A stretch of 64,000 nt of DNA from assembly GCA_022494885.1 (NCBI GenBank), contig JAGVSM010001313.1, forward strand, positions 1 to 64,000. Reading direction: 5' to 3'. The notes beneath the pieces are model-generated. The model saw only the letters and a program-made list of their open reading frames with translations, was not told the origin of the DNA and searched no databases. Shown here piece by piece: positions 1-11,199 of the stretch. Made by a program: the position numbers and the translations under genes. This DNA is from Micrasema longulum. Lineage: Eukaryota; Arthropoda; Insecta; Trichoptera; Brachycentridae. The first letter of the stretch is position 1; every line of letters starts with the position of its first letter.

Positions 1-510
1 TAGATTAATTAGTTCCGGGGAAACAAACTTATTATTTACAATTTTGCAAAGCATGATCTGGTCGTTATAAAGTAAATCAGTTGATACTTTTCATTTTCAC
101 TTTTCATACGTTAATCTTTTTGCTATCTTCAATAGCATGTTACCATCCCTTTGCACGGAAGCAGTATAAGTTGTATACTTAGCGAGAAATGTCAACATTA
201 AGCGTGGCGGTTCAGATAGCGCCCTTAATGCGGAGTTAGCACAGGGTTCGGGAGAACTCGGCACAAAGAAACCCCCTTATATATTAAAACACCGCTACCT
301 TTTCGGAACAATTAAAGTGATTTTTATGGCGCATATTAAATTTCAAAAAGGTGAGGGTTATACCGAAGACCCATGTTAAATTATCTCATTTAATAATTAT
401 TATGCACGTAATATGTATGCACACAATCCTACATTAAATATATATTTTACATATTCAATGCGTCTTGATATACTCATAATACCTATCCGCTCTCAGGCAA
501 TATAAAGGTT
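1..510. other. No gene recognised
   Basis: AT-rich single-copy-looking sequence. A patch around 160-290 has more G and C than its surroundings but shows no open frame or RNA fold that I recognise. Confidence 0.5.
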
Positions 511-590
511 CACCAATGCATTGCAGCGTATCTGGATAATTCTGTTAAATTGAAGGTAGGATGATCAGTCTTACGCTTCAAGTGCGAGTC
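511..590 (-). mobile_element. SINE-A relic (body and tail)
   Basis: Read on the minus strand this matches the 3' half of the SINE-A family defined by the full-length copies at 30352, 49674 and 53910. It carries the conserved GAAGCGTAAGACTGATCATC block, the ACGCTGC block and the start of the ACCAATGCA block. The tRNA-like head is missing, so it is a truncated, old copy. Confidence 0.7.
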
Positions 591-2550
591 AAAAAACAAT
601 AAAAAATTGCAGTGTAATACCTTAACTTATTCTAAACCATTATTTTCGTATATTTGTATCCGTTTATTTGTTAAAATTGTTTGTTAATTTTGGAGATACC
701 TTATTTTTTAATTAAAGAAACGGAGGCATTGAGGGGATCCTGAGGAGTGGAGACGACGTGTTGGCCTTTGTCCATACATCTTCCTCACCCCTTCTTAATC
801 TGCATAGTGTTTGTATTCTTTGGGAGTATTTATAATAACTTTTCTTTATGCGCAGCTGACAGAGAATCAGAGAACAGAGTTATCTTAGACAGTCTATAAA
901 GAAAAACCAATATTTATGCACGAAATTGAGTATATTTGCATGAACACTTAAAGTATATTCGTCATTAACCTACAAACGAAAATGCATAGAAGGAAAAAAT
1001 GTATGCATGTTCTGTCTTTCATACAGAAAATTAAAATTTACTTTGTAGTTAAAATTGAAGATAAATCTTAACTTTCCATTTCAATTCCAATCATATTTAT
1101 TCTGATAGGAATTTAAAATTTATCTTCATTTTTATCTACAAAGTAAAATAAAGCTTTCCGTATTAAAAAGAGAATATATTTACATTTTTTTTTCTATACA
1201 TTTTCAATAACCGGTTACAGACGAAGATATTTTGAATTTTCATACAAAAATACACACTTTCGTACATAAATATAGACATGAGTTTATACCATCGCAGTAT
1301 ATACCGATGAAGATAGTCATTCATAATCGCGGCTCAGGGCTCTATAACAGCTGCGGGTGGATGGTAGGATTAAGGATTCCCTTAATTTAGTATCTCAACA
1401 ATATTTTACGTCCAAATTACCAGAAATTGAACCTAGGAAATCAAGCATGGTACTTCTGGCGGACATATCTCCATATGTTTTTTTTTACAGGATTTATATC
1501 TGAGAGTAGCTTTCAGTAGAGTTTTGGTTCTATTTCAACTACAGCATTATATTTTTTATCAGCCCGAACTTAAATATTCAAAACAAATAAGTAAAAAACG
1601 AAATAACTCCGGAGTTGCTTTCTCTAACATGTTATTTGCTATGACGGATTTCGACACTAAAGTAATAAATAAGGCCTTAAGATAGTGTGAGACATTGATA
1701 TCTTTTCGAATATCCTGATTGTATATTCAATCAAATGATTATTTCCTTCAATTGTTTTTTTGTTTTTTTTTTCTTCTTCCCGTTTCTTTTTAATACTGTG
1801 ATCTTATTCAATTAACTACTTCATTAATTAAATTATGCTCACGTAGAAGGTTACACGTGATTTCGTTTTATTTAGAGCAATAAAAATTTAAAGGAAAAGC
1901 TCTATAAATTTTTTTGATTTTTCATATTTTTCACATTTACTTAGAATATGTTTTAAGTTTTCATTAAAATATTTTACACTCCATAAAGTAATTTTAACTT
2001 TGTTTTCTCATCTCGATGAATATTTTTGTCTCTATTCAGATATTTGCAAAAATTAGCTTATAGAAAAATCTTTATTCTTTACTTACCGAGCAGCTGCATC
2101 TGAGTTGTCACCGCCTTCTTTATGTTTTGATAAAGAATTTACATCTACTCTCGTGACGTTTGACGTCAGACGAATCTCACATCATCCCTTAAGAAGGACA
2201 GGCGGTAGAGGATAGCGCCTTTCACCCCTGAGTTACCTAAGGAAATCTGGGATCATGTTTGCGCCTGAGAAGCGCTTTCCAGATTTGGTTAGAATACATT
2301 ATACTCTGATCTGCCATGAAATACGATTTCACTAAGAAATTTATACTGTTGTGTGCACACTTGACTTGTATTAAAAACCGGCATAAGCTGCTTCGCACCG
2401 CCGCCGCATGGTAATTATTTTATGGCAATATTTTGAAACGATTTAAAATATGACACCAACGAGAAAGAGTCTTAAATCTCATTATATTATAGTTAAAAAA
2501 TTGATGAAGTTAATCAACCCGAAGAAATAAAAGAAGGGGAATTTTAATCG
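591..2550. other. No gene; scattered minor repeats
   Basis: No coding frame is convincing here. 1301-1332 recurs inverted at about 13832-13870, so it is part of a dispersed repeat. 2130-2290 is less AT-rich and contains two TGACG-type half sites, without other evidence of function. An imperfect hairpin lies at 1036-1148. Confidence 0.45.
1036..1148. repeat. Imperfect foldback, about 32-bp arms
   Basis: A left arm around ACTTTGTAGTTAAAATTGAA (1036-1068) is complementary, with a few mismatches, to a right arm ending TTTATCTACAAAGTA (1117-1148). The arms flank about 48 bp. It could be the remains of a small inverted-repeat element; I found no second copy. Confidence 0.55.
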
Positions 2551-2700
2551 GGTTGTGGCCCTGTGGCTAGTGTCTTGGACTCACGGCTCAAAGGTCCGTG
2601 GTTTGAATCCCACTCTAGCCCAACTTGATTCCCATTTTTTATTAGTGAGTTATTTGCAACTCATAGAAAATGGCCCTTAAAATGAAATATTTGGGTTAAT
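2551..2700 (+). mobile_element. SINE-B, tRNA-derived head with body
   Basis: The sequence starts with a tRNA-like block (GGTTGTGGCCCTGTGGCTAG, an A-box-like region) followed by a B-box-like GGTTTGAATCCC, then a body with TTAGTGAGTTATTTGCAACT. The same body recurs on the minus strand at 22115-22163, and head plus body recur at 60893-61008. This fits an RNA polymerase III SINE rather than a working tRNA gene, since the expected cloverleaf arms do not pair. Confidence 0.65.
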
Positions 2701-2960
2701 CATAAGAAAGCAAATATTAATACAAAAAAATATATATAAGAATCTAAAGCTTTATACGGATACGTACCTAAAAAGTTTTGATAAATAAATGTTCTTGACA
2801 TTTATATGTGTAATGTAAACTACATGTATATATATAAGATATACAAGTAACTTAACACGTATTTTTTAGCGAGTCAGATTAGTTAGATATAAGTAATTGG
2901 GTAGATATTTGTTATTAAATAAAACTCAATATGAATTAACTAAATGTTATAAAATATTTG

Positions 2961-3029
2961 CATATAACCACTTACCGACTTTTCTATGCCTACCGGTTTT
3001 GAAACGTATCCGCCTCTTCATCAGGATAC
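2961..3029. repeat. Family C terminal relic
   Basis: Contains CCACTT, CTACCGGTTTTGAAAC and CTCTTCATCAGGATAC in the same order and spacing as the end of the family C foldbacks at 16528 and 29507 (CCACTAATT, CTACCGGTTTCAAAGC, CTTCTTTGTCAAGG). It is one diverged end of an inverted-repeat element. Confidence 0.55.
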
Positions 3030-3030
3030 T

Positions 3031-4317
3031 AATTAAACTAACATGCGAAACCCACTACACACCTTCACCCTAGTTGTTGCACAAAAATATAAACGAGGGG
3101 GGAATGATTCAATTCAATTCAATTCATTTATGATGGGCAGGGCGTGAGTTTAATAAGTATAGGGTGACCATTACAATGGAACATCGTATAATGGACTATA
3201 TTGAAAGGTATTTTAATTATCGATTAAAGGGTCGTTAATTTTAAAGCCTTCTTAATGTGAAATATTTTCATACAAATATTTAATAACATTTATTAAAATT
3301 TTGGACCACAATATTAATGCTTTAAATATTATTAATCGTAATAATATTAAAAATGACATGGCCACAGCATGCGAGTTACAAAAATTATGAAAAAATAGAA
3401 AAATAATTTTAAAAATTAAGTACAATACAAGTAATGAGCAATGAATTTTAAATATCTGCCCAATAAAAATAAAGGGAATATACATTTTCAACTAAATCAA
3501 TAAACTTCTAACGAAAACTTTTTAAATCTGTTCAATTTATCTTTTTTATCTGTGGCTAGCCGTATTATTTGTTCTTACTTAATTTTTATTTTCAATTTGA
3601 ATGTATTATATAGACTATGATTTTTTTAAATTTTATTCGGTAGTAAAAAAATTCAAATATTGGGTGTTAAGTCCGCTTTTTCTAATTCAAAATTGAGCAC
3701 TAAAAGAAAAACGAATGGTAAAATACATGTACGTCATTCGAAAGAATTTTTTGTTCTACAAGACATTACGTTTGTTTTTAAGTTTTATATATTTTTATAT
3801 TTGATTACGAGCCTTTAAAGTAGACGAAAGAGGACATTCTCGACACCTCCTTCTGTTCGCGTTCAATCGAGGGAAAGGAATAAAAAAAGAAGAAGAACTT
3901 GTGTCGTCATTGAGAGTAGTTTTTTTTTTCATATTTTTCTGAGTAAAAGTAAAAGTAAAAGTAAAAGTACGCCGTAAAATTAAATGATCTAATTATTAAG
4001 CCGTGTAAGAAAACATATTATATGTCCAATTTCTCTTAGCACTGAACCTTCTCACATTCTCTTTCATTCATTAACAACAAATTAGTCACTACTTACAAAT
4101 AACAACAGAAATAAATAACATTAAAAAGAAGGGAAGATAGAAGTCCAGGCATCTACATGGCTTATGACCTACCCATAGAATTAGAATAGTCCAGAAACCG
4201 CATACGAGCATCAAACTGAATCCGACTAAACTAGTCACAAATGAGTAATTTTACGTCTTAGCCATTAGGTACTCCGTAGATGTCACTTAGTACGCAACTG
4301 CCGATTTAAATTTAACT
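3031..4317. other. No gene; short GTAAAA tandem
   Basis: A pure (GTAAAA) tandem of about 4.5 copies occupies 3943-3969. The remainder is AT-rich with no recognisable product. Confidence 0.5.
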
Positions 4318-4398
4318 ATGCCGTGTTGTGTCGTTTGCAAGTGTCAAAATGCTGCTGGGATTAAAAGGAAATACGGTAGGATCACATTATATGTGTAA
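4318..4398 (+). CDS. Possible first exon, Cys-rich (THAP-like start)
   Basis: A 26-codon frame opens MPCCVVCKCQNAAGIKRKYG and stops at 4396. The C-x2-C pair just after the first Met and the following basic residues resemble the beginning of THAP-type C2CH zinc fingers, which are found in transcription factors and in P-element transposases. A GT donor-like site (TACG|GTAGG) follows at 4376, where an exon could end. Downstream THAP signatures are not visible within the next kilobase, so if real it is a single spliced exon. It may equally be chance; the frame is far too short to be decisive. Confidence 0.2.
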   Translation: MPCCVVCKCQNAAGIKRKYGRITLYV

Positions 4399-5498
4399 GA
4401 AGTAAATTTACAAGAAATATTATTTTAAAATTCGATTATTTTACTGTCTGTCAGATTGTTAAATAAAAGTACGTGGACACTTTGTTAGTATTGCGAGGGT
4501 AGTCGAATTTCTTAGTATAAAATAAATTTGGTTTTTAAAATTATGTTTACTAGATAAATTATCTATTTTTTTGTATTTTTTGTGTTTACTTTTATGGAGA
4601 CATACAGCTTCATCTCTAAAATATCAAAATGTTATATACAGCGAAAATAACTTCTAAACTTTCCCAAAAAGGTTTTCATAAACACGTAGAAAATCCTCTT
4701 AAACACTTTTATCACTAATAAATCTCTTTCACAGACTTTCTATGCCTATTATTCTTCTGTTTTATGTCAATATACATTGGGAGAATTTTCCGTTTGTCTT
4801 AACAAACAAAATATCAGTAAATCAAAAATAATAATCTGTTAAACGAACGAAAAAATACGTTTTTTTATCTCGGCCAAAACATGCTGACAATAATATTTTT
4901 TATAAGATATCTAAATTTGATAATATTTGACACCTAAAGGTCAATATCCGACAAATATTTATGACGTTCGTTTTATAATTAAATTGAATATTAACCACGC
5001 GCATTTTTTATAGGCAAACATTCCAAAATGTATATAAATTGATTACTTTATCAACCTTCAATATAATTTTTCATTAAAGTTCATGTTAAAAATATTGGCA
5101 ATTAGATATATTGGGTTATTATATTTTTAATGGTTCGTTTGCGTACATTTATTTGATTTAAATTAACATTTAATAACAAACAAATTTCTTTGCTTTTGAG
5201 AAAGCTACTTACATAAAAATTAATGAGAATCTGACTCTCAACAACTTGAGAAAAACGCGACTGATAAAAATATTTTTTTTGTATCTTTGCGGAATAACAT
5301 TTTAAATATAAAATATGTAAAACACTTCTTAGTTTTATGCCACTCATGAATGAAATATTTATCGAAACACAACGAATTTCGGGTATTATATATTTTTTAA
5401 ATGTAGTATCAGCAAAACTACATATCACAGTATTTTTTCTAAAGCGGGGGAACACTTTTGATGACATTTTTATTAAACATTTTTATTTATTTACGCAG
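4399..5498. other. No recognised gene; one unassigned 121-codon minus frame
   Basis: The minus strand at 5102-5467 has an uninterrupted 121-codon frame rich in Ile, Lys, Ser and Phe with no family signature. It may be chance or an old element. Nothing else stands out. Confidence 0.4.
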
Positions 5499-5594
5499 GC
5501 TCCGTATAAGTTTTCCTTTGTTAAGCCTCAAAAAAGCTTGCTGTCTATGCCAGTAAAAAGTTGGGAACATGAAAAAGTCTTTTTGATAAATTGA
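5499..5594 (+). CDS. Possible 3'-terminal exon, 31 codons, unassigned
   Basis: A good acceptor-like tract (T-rich run ending TTTATTTATTTACGCAG|GC at 5498) leads into APYKFSFVKPQKSLLSMPVK and ends WEHEKVFLIN before a TGA at 5592. The composition is less biased than chance frames nearby. An AATAAA lies about 170 bp downstream, near 5766. No product is recognised and no upstream exon has been paired with it. The frame is also open upstream of the acceptor, so the splice interpretation is inference. Confidence 0.2.
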   Translation, partial: APYKFSFVKPQKSLLSMPVKSWEHEKVFLIN

Positions 5595-6472
5595 AGGGAG
5601 TGTTTCACATAAAAAGTGGCCATAAATTACTGCCCCGCTTGAAAATCCCATGCATCTGCTGCACAAACTTCTAGGAGTGGAAAATTTTACATAAAGGAAA
5701 AAACAAAATAATGTTTGTCGACGATTGACAACGATTGACGAATTGGCTTTAAAGAGATTACTTTAAATAAAACTAATGGAATTAGTTACTTTTAAGTTAA
5801 ACTTTTAATGTAGAATTTTTTTTTTATCTTAAATTCTTCAATGTTTTTCTCTTTAAGACAACAATTGATCAATGGTAAAATGATTATTATTTTGCGAAAT
5901 TATAGTTCGAGTGTAATGTGTTCTCTCAAAGAATTAATTTGACACTTACAAAGTAACTAGCAGTTTGAGATTATTTGACTTATCGAGTGAAAATAGTTCC
6001 AGTCTCTTTTCTTTGTACTTTGTGGATTTTAAAGAAAGAAGAAGTGTTAAAAGTTTAAAAAAGGTTTTACAAATTTTATTAAATAATTGAGTATCAGTGT
6101 CTGATGGAATCTTGTTATTCCAAGAAGTCGAGATAATAAAGTTGTTTTCTAGATATAAATTTAAAAAGGGTTTAGCGTATAAGCATTTAAATATTTAATA
6201 TATCTTATATGACAAATGAACAAAAAAAAATTAGCGCTGTATAGTCCCCTATAGCAGGTTATCCTAGTTAAATCTTGTTTTAAATTATTTTTATCATCTA
6301 TTATTTAAATTAGAAATTTCGTATTAAAAAATTACCGTTTATAAAATAAAGACGAAACAATAAGATAAAGATTTTCCACATTGGCAATTTAATTTAATTT
6401 ATTATATTTGTTATGGTACACAGGATGATTATCGAACTGATTTCTGAATGATCACTACAAGATTCGTATGTT
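5595..6472. other. No gene recognised
   Basis: AT-rich sequence with no repeat family or coding similarity seen. Confidence 0.5.
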
Positions 6473-6893
6473 GGCCTCGTGGCGTAATGGTAAGCGCGTT
6501 TGTCTACCATGCAAGAAGTCTCGGGTTCGATCTCCGACATTTTTATATTTTAACGCAATCCATCCTAAGAAGGATGATTTGCCCTCATAGTCCCTAGACT
6601 GGTACCTGAAGCGTAAGACTGATCATCTTACCTTCATGTAGCAAAAATAATCAAAGTATTTATATATTTTATATAAGTTAGTATTAATATAAATCTCCAC
6701 GAACAAGCTACTGAAAGTGGCTTGGTGGGATTTTAGTTTTAGTAAAAAATAAGAAAATTGAACTTTTAAAAATCACAAAATGTCTATTCATATTACAATC
6801 AAATAAAAAAAGAAAATTAAAATAAACGCTGCGATTGGTGTACCAATGCAGTGCTCTATGCACGATTAGATGTGGAAAGGGAATTATAATGAT
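6473..6893 (+). mobile_element. SINE-A copy split by a 169-bp insertion
   Basis: The tRNA-like head starts GGCCTCGTGGCGTAATGG and has a B-box (GGTTCGATC). It continues through the GAAGCGTAAGACTGATCATC body to about 6656. The homology resumes at 6826 with ACGCTGCGATTGGTGTACCA and runs to the ATGATG tail near 6893. The intervening 6657-6825 is absent from the full-length copies at 30352, 49674 and 53910 and is AT-rich with no recognised identity. The copy is therefore either interrupted by a later insertion or joined from two fragments. Confidence 0.8.
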
Positions 6894-7693
6894 GTACAGT
6901 ATATTCAGGATTGATATTTAAATTCATGTTACTTATTATTCGTTTTATTGTGCGTTTTATAATATAAATAATCTTAAGGTATTCAGAAATAAAATATAAA
7001 GATAAATACGTGGTTTTTTTAACATTTCGTAATGTTATCACATGTAAAAAAATAAAAAAAGTATAATTTTAAGTGTCTTCGGCACGGGCAACCCCAGTAA
7101 GGACACATTTTTAAAATCATTTATAATTGTTTATAATGTGAAGAAAAAAAAACTAAGTCCTGAATTAAAAGCACATTTTCAAATAACGGTACTGTTTAAA
7201 GTAAATAATGAGAAGTATTTTACGATTTTACCATCATTTTAAGTGAAATTAATTTGGAATAAATTATTTTTTGTTTACCTGTAACCTATTTGTCATGAGA
7301 GCTTTTTGGGACAAAGCAAACATTTGGACGGGTATAAATTTACCGACTACACCTTTTTTGAGGGGGAAGTTTTTATAACAAACTCGACAAAAAAAATTAA
7401 ATCGTTTTTTTATGAATAATAATTACATAACAAAAGATTATCAAACAATGTGTAGTATTATTTGCGTTTCAAAAAAGATAGTTCATTTTTAATATCAAAA
7501 ACATTGTTGCGCATAATGTTTTTCATTTTTTTTTGTTTATAAATGTGTATAAGTCACGAAATTTTTACAGTCGTACGTTGACCTGTTTCAAAATAACAAG
7601 GCAAAAGTTTTGTTTGAGTTTGATTATAACGTTATAATTTACAAGTTTGTATTCACAGATACCGATGCGAGACTTATTTTTGGGATCTCTTAA
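6894..7693. other. No gene recognised
   Basis: AT-rich sequence. A 61-codon minus frame at 6856-7041 starts inside the SINE tail and is not supported. Confidence 0.5.
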
Positions 7694-8230
7694 TTCAGTC
7701 ATATCACTCCACTACTTCGGGAATTGCACTGGCTACGTTTTCCACGAAGAGTGGAATACAAACTCTGTTGGCTTATGTACAAGTCACTGCACAACTCTGC
7801 TCCAGAATATCTAAGGGAACTCTGCATTCCAGATGAACTAGCTGACAGACGTCTTACGTTTAGATCAGCTACATCTACTTCGAAAGGAAAAGTTATTTTA
7901 CCTCTACGCAAACAGCGCACTAAATTTGGCGAACGTGAATTTGCCGTCGCAGACCCTACGGCATGGAATGCTCTCCCAGCAGAAATTCAAAACTGTGAGA
8001 GTGAAGTGATGTTACGGAAGAAACTTAAAACCCACTTGTTCTCTAAATCATTTTAATAAATTCTTAGCATGTGGTAGAAAAGTAATATGAAAAAGTACAT
8101 TATTTTTCTTAAATTGAAAAGTTAAAATTAAATTTATGTCTTCATATAATCACTTTGTAAAGCGCCCTTGAGATATTTTATTACGAAAATGGCGCCATAT
8201 AAGTAATCCATAATTATTTTTATTATTACC
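7694..8230 (+). mobile_element. LINE (L2/CR1-like) ORF2 C-terminus and 3' UTR
   Basis: An open frame from 7694 to the stop at 8054 reads ITPLLRELHWLRFPRRVEYK and later FAVADPTAWNALPAEI and LKKLKTHLF-like residues (KLKTHLFSKSF at the end). This is the well-conserved C-terminal tail of L2/CR1-type ORF2 proteins (RIEYKLC, APEYL, FAVAGP-WNSLP, KTHLF). The 3' UTR shows the matching signature: GTAAAGCGCCCTTGAG followed by GGCGCCATATAAG, which can pair as a small stem, then a TTATTATT tail. The reverse transcriptase and endonuclease are missing, so it is a 5'-truncated copy. The coding part is intact over about 120 codons, suggesting a fairly young insertion. Confidence 0.85.
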
Positions 8231-8447
8231 GTTCGAGATTCAGCTTTCTCGCCTTTCATGACCACTCATTTACTTTATGCAATTATTCTAAGAGATTTCC
8301 TCTGGTACGAAGCAAATAAGCCGTTTCTAGAACCGGATATTTCTAAAGCGACTCCCGTAACCTATACCGACACTTCCTGTGTACTTAATATCTCTGCAGA
8401 CATACAAGAAAAAGCTACAGAGGTGTCTATTATTTTTATTTTTAACG

Positions 8448-9190
8448 CATGTGGATGATACTGTCCTTCTGGCAGATAGTATGGAAAGCTTGCAGCTATT
8501 ATTGGACAAAATTCACACGGCTAGTTTTAATAAAGGGCTGAAAATTAATATTTACAAGACTAAATGTATGGTCGTTTGGAAAAAGTCACAAACTTTCCCA
8601 ATGATTAAAACTTGGAGGGCAGATTATTAACATACATATTTAGGATGCTTGCTGAATGATAAATGGGATCACTCACAAGCAATTAAAATCAGAATAGAGA
8701 TGGCGTGAGACTAATTTTTCAGGATGTGCGACCTTCTTTTTAGTAGAAACTTCAATTTAGACCTCTGAATGCGCATTGTTCAATGTTACGTAATCTCAAT
8801 ACTTTTTACGGCGTCGAAACGTGGACACTCACTCAAAACATTTCAAAAAAGATCGAAGCCTTTGAAATTTGGTGCTACAGGATAATATTAAAAATCTTCT
8901 GGGAAGGCAAAGTCCGAAACGATAACGTTCTTTGACGGATAGAAAAAGATAAAGAGATACCGAAGACCATAAAGATAAGAAAATTTGAGTACTTTGAGCA
9001 TGTAATGAGAGGCAAAAAATATATCATTTCTACAGGTAAGGATTTAAGAAAGACGCAATGCTGGTAGAAGGCGCATTTTTGGCTAAAGAACTTGCATGAC
9101 TGGTTCCATTGCAGCAATCAGTCCTTGTTCAGGGCAGCTGCCAAAAAAATGAAAATTGCTACTATGATATCTAACCTCCATCGGTTATTG
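8448..9190 (+). mobile_element. Decayed LINE reverse transcriptase, 3' half
   Basis: Frames around several breaks retain an ordered series of LINE ORF2 motifs. HVDDTVLLADSMESLQLLLD is the RT catalytic motif, with Tyr-Ala changed to His-Val before the two aspartates. Then come GLKINIYKTKCMVV, VETWTLTQNISKKIEAFEIW (8813 on), RKFEYFEHVMRG and LKNLHDWFHCSNQSLFRAAA. The order matches the C-terminal half of insect endonuclease/reverse-transcriptase LINEs. There are frameshifts and stops throughout, so it is dead. It starts about 220 bp after the end of the L2-like element, and both point the same way. Confidence 0.85.
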
Positions 9191-9642
9191 TTATTGGGAA
9201 AAAAACTACCAAAGTTGTAGGAGGAAATCACTATTTAATAACTTAATTAAGAGCCTAGAATTCCTCGCCTACGTGTAAGTATGCATTACACAATATATAT
9301 GGCAATATGACTAGAAGTTACTAGGCTACTGTGACCTACAAAACCCCGGATTCAATTCATGCAATCCCTCCATAAAATGGATTAGAGAAAATTAGTGGTT
9401 CAAGGAGCTTCCGGACATTCCAATTTATAAGACCAGACTAATGCACCTCTATATCACCCGTGAAATTACTTAAGTATAAACGTTTCAGACAGTTTTTCTC
9501 TAAACAGGTTTCATGAATAAAAAAATTAATAATTTTTCGATTAATGCAAAGTTTATATTCTACAAATAAGTATACTTTACAAAGTGTGTTTCTTTCTGTG
9601 AAGAAAAATCTTTATTTAAAGGCTTGTTTATGTATTTATATT
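9191..9642. other. No gene recognised
   Basis: Nothing identified. A GGATTCAATTC near 9347 resembles a tRNA B-box but lacks an A-box partner. Confidence 0.4.
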
Positions 9643-10279
9643 AGATTGGGCCGATGATGTATGAAGTTTTTGTATTTTTTTATACATCAAAGTGAAAGGA
9701 GTCTAAAAAATTGCATTTTGGATCACATTGAACGTAATTTTTTTTTTTTTAATTTAACAATACTTTTGGCCCTCAACCGAGGTTTGAAGTTTATAAATGT
9801 GAACATTTTGTTAATTATCAATATTGATAACGTATTTTTTTGGGAGTAAAGACATTATTTAATCACATTACAAATTCGAAGACGTTTTAAAACTACCGAA
9901 ATGCAAAAAGTTTACAATCCGCGGAACTGATACCGTTGAACGCCTGACTAATTTTGACAAAAACAGTGGCTCATTAAAACAATGCTACTTATTTATTACA
10001 AAACAAAGTGCAACTCACGCCCTTAGACACTTATTAAATAAAGTTTAATTAACATTATAAAATTGAATTGGACTGATTTTTTTACTTAAATACAAAATGA
10101 CAGTCGGTTCAGCGCAAATAATTGACATTTTCAAAAATTTCAAGCTCTGGTTGAAGGCCAAAAGTAGTAGAATTTATTTTTTTTCATATTTTTTTGCATT
10201 CCGAGTAATTTACTAGGCAACTTTTAAGACTTTTTAATTTCAAAGTTTGGAAAAAAAATATCGGCCCACCCTAATACAT
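9643..10279. mobile_element. MITE candidate with long diverged inverted ends
   Basis: The left end begins TTAGATTGGGCCGATG and the right end reads ATCGGCCCACCCTAATAC, so the two are inverted copies of a TTAGGGTGGGCCGAT-like terminus. Homology of the arms goes further inward: ACTTTTGGCCCTCAACCGAG at 9763 on the left matches the inverted form of CTCTGGTTGAAGGCCAAAAG at 10144 on the right. That gives roughly 140-bp arms at low identity. No transposase frame is inside, so it is a non-autonomous DNA transposon. A similar terminus (GGACCACCCTAAT) occurs at 11392. Confidence 0.6.
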
Positions 10280-10429
10280 CGGTGCAATAGAAGCTAATGC
10301 ATGAATCTTACTTTTTTTTTATAATATTCTCAACTCAACATGTATTGTGGTCCCTAAATTAGAGAAAAAAAAATCGTTTCTGTATTTTTTTGGAGCATCT
10401 TTTAATTTTGATATTCTCTGTAAAAAGAA

Positions 10430-10886
10430 TTATCGTACACAATATTATTTTTGGTATGTGTATATATATTTACATATTTATACACACACAATTCTGGGTT
10501 TTATCCCAAGGGGGAGTAGGTATATTTTTATTTATATCACTACAGAGATGGGTAGAATTTTTGTTTCAAGATTATGAATATTCGAGCGTTTACAGGGCTT
10601 ATGACCTGTCATAGGTTGGGTTCAAGTGGCCACTTTTATGTAGATACTCTACGACATTCCCCATTCCGCTTATTAGCGAATATCTTGTTTCATGACATAT
10701 ATACAAAAACCAAAAATGTCACCGATATGGATATTCGCTAATAAGCGGAATAGGGAATGTTGTAGAGTATCTACATAAAAGTGGCCACTTGAACCCAACC
10801 TATGACAGGTCATAAGCCCTGTAAACGCTCGAATATCCATAATCTTGAAACAAAAATTCTACCCATCTCTGTAGTGATATAAATAA
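10430..10886. mobile_element. FB-B foldback; 155-bp arms, near perfect
   Basis: The outer part (10438-10525, with GGTATGTGTATATATATTT and CAAGGGGGAGTAGGTATAT) matches other FB-B copies at 41071 and 28490. From 10529 to 10683 and from 10731 to 10885 lie inverted arms of 155 bp that differ at only about three positions and flank a 47-bp loop. Each arm holds CACTACAGAGATGGGTAGAA, ACAGGGCTTATGACCTGTCA, AGTGGCCACTT and CGCTTATTAGCG. No coding potential is seen. Transcription across it would give one long hairpin RNA. Confidence 0.9.
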
Positions 10887-11199
10887 GAATTATCGTAATT
10901 TGTTGTAATTTTCAAACTAAATTTTAGCGGTCACAACTTAATTTAAAAAAATAAAAATTGGTAAGAATAAATAATGAAGGCCTATTGCAAAGAACACTAT
11001 ATTTAATGAGCATTTGAATTATATTTACAGGAATCATAATATCACACAATAATAGAAATATATTTTTGTTAATAAAATTTATTTAATTTAAAATGGCAAT
11101 AGTATGGAAGATAATGTGCCGACTTAATTTAATAACTTTACCTATAATTTTATTCAATTTTATTGTTTATGAGTACAATTTTTTTTTTTAAATCTTAAA
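10887..11199. other. No gene recognised
   Basis: Low-complexity AT-rich sequence. Confidence 0.5.

Noticed and set aside
161..290. rRNA or other structured RNA fragment
   Set aside because: The patch is less AT-rich, but no conserved rRNA or tRNA motif could be matched by eye.
2551..2625. Functional tRNA gene
   Set aside because: Although A- and B-box-like blocks are present, arms do not pair as a cloverleaf, and the sequence continues into a body shared with 22115 and 60893, so it is a SINE head.
3943..3969. CRISPR-like or satellite array
   Set aside because: It is a 6-bp tandem of fewer than five copies, simply a microsatellite; the window is eukaryotic.
5102..5467. 121-codon minus-strand gene
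   Set aside because: No motif and biased residues; not distinguishable from a chance frame without conservation data.
10347..10614. Two overlapping plus-strand frames of 76 and 74 codons
   Set aside because: They cover the FB-B outer module and arm; the same sequence in other copies breaks the frames, so they are not conserved coding.
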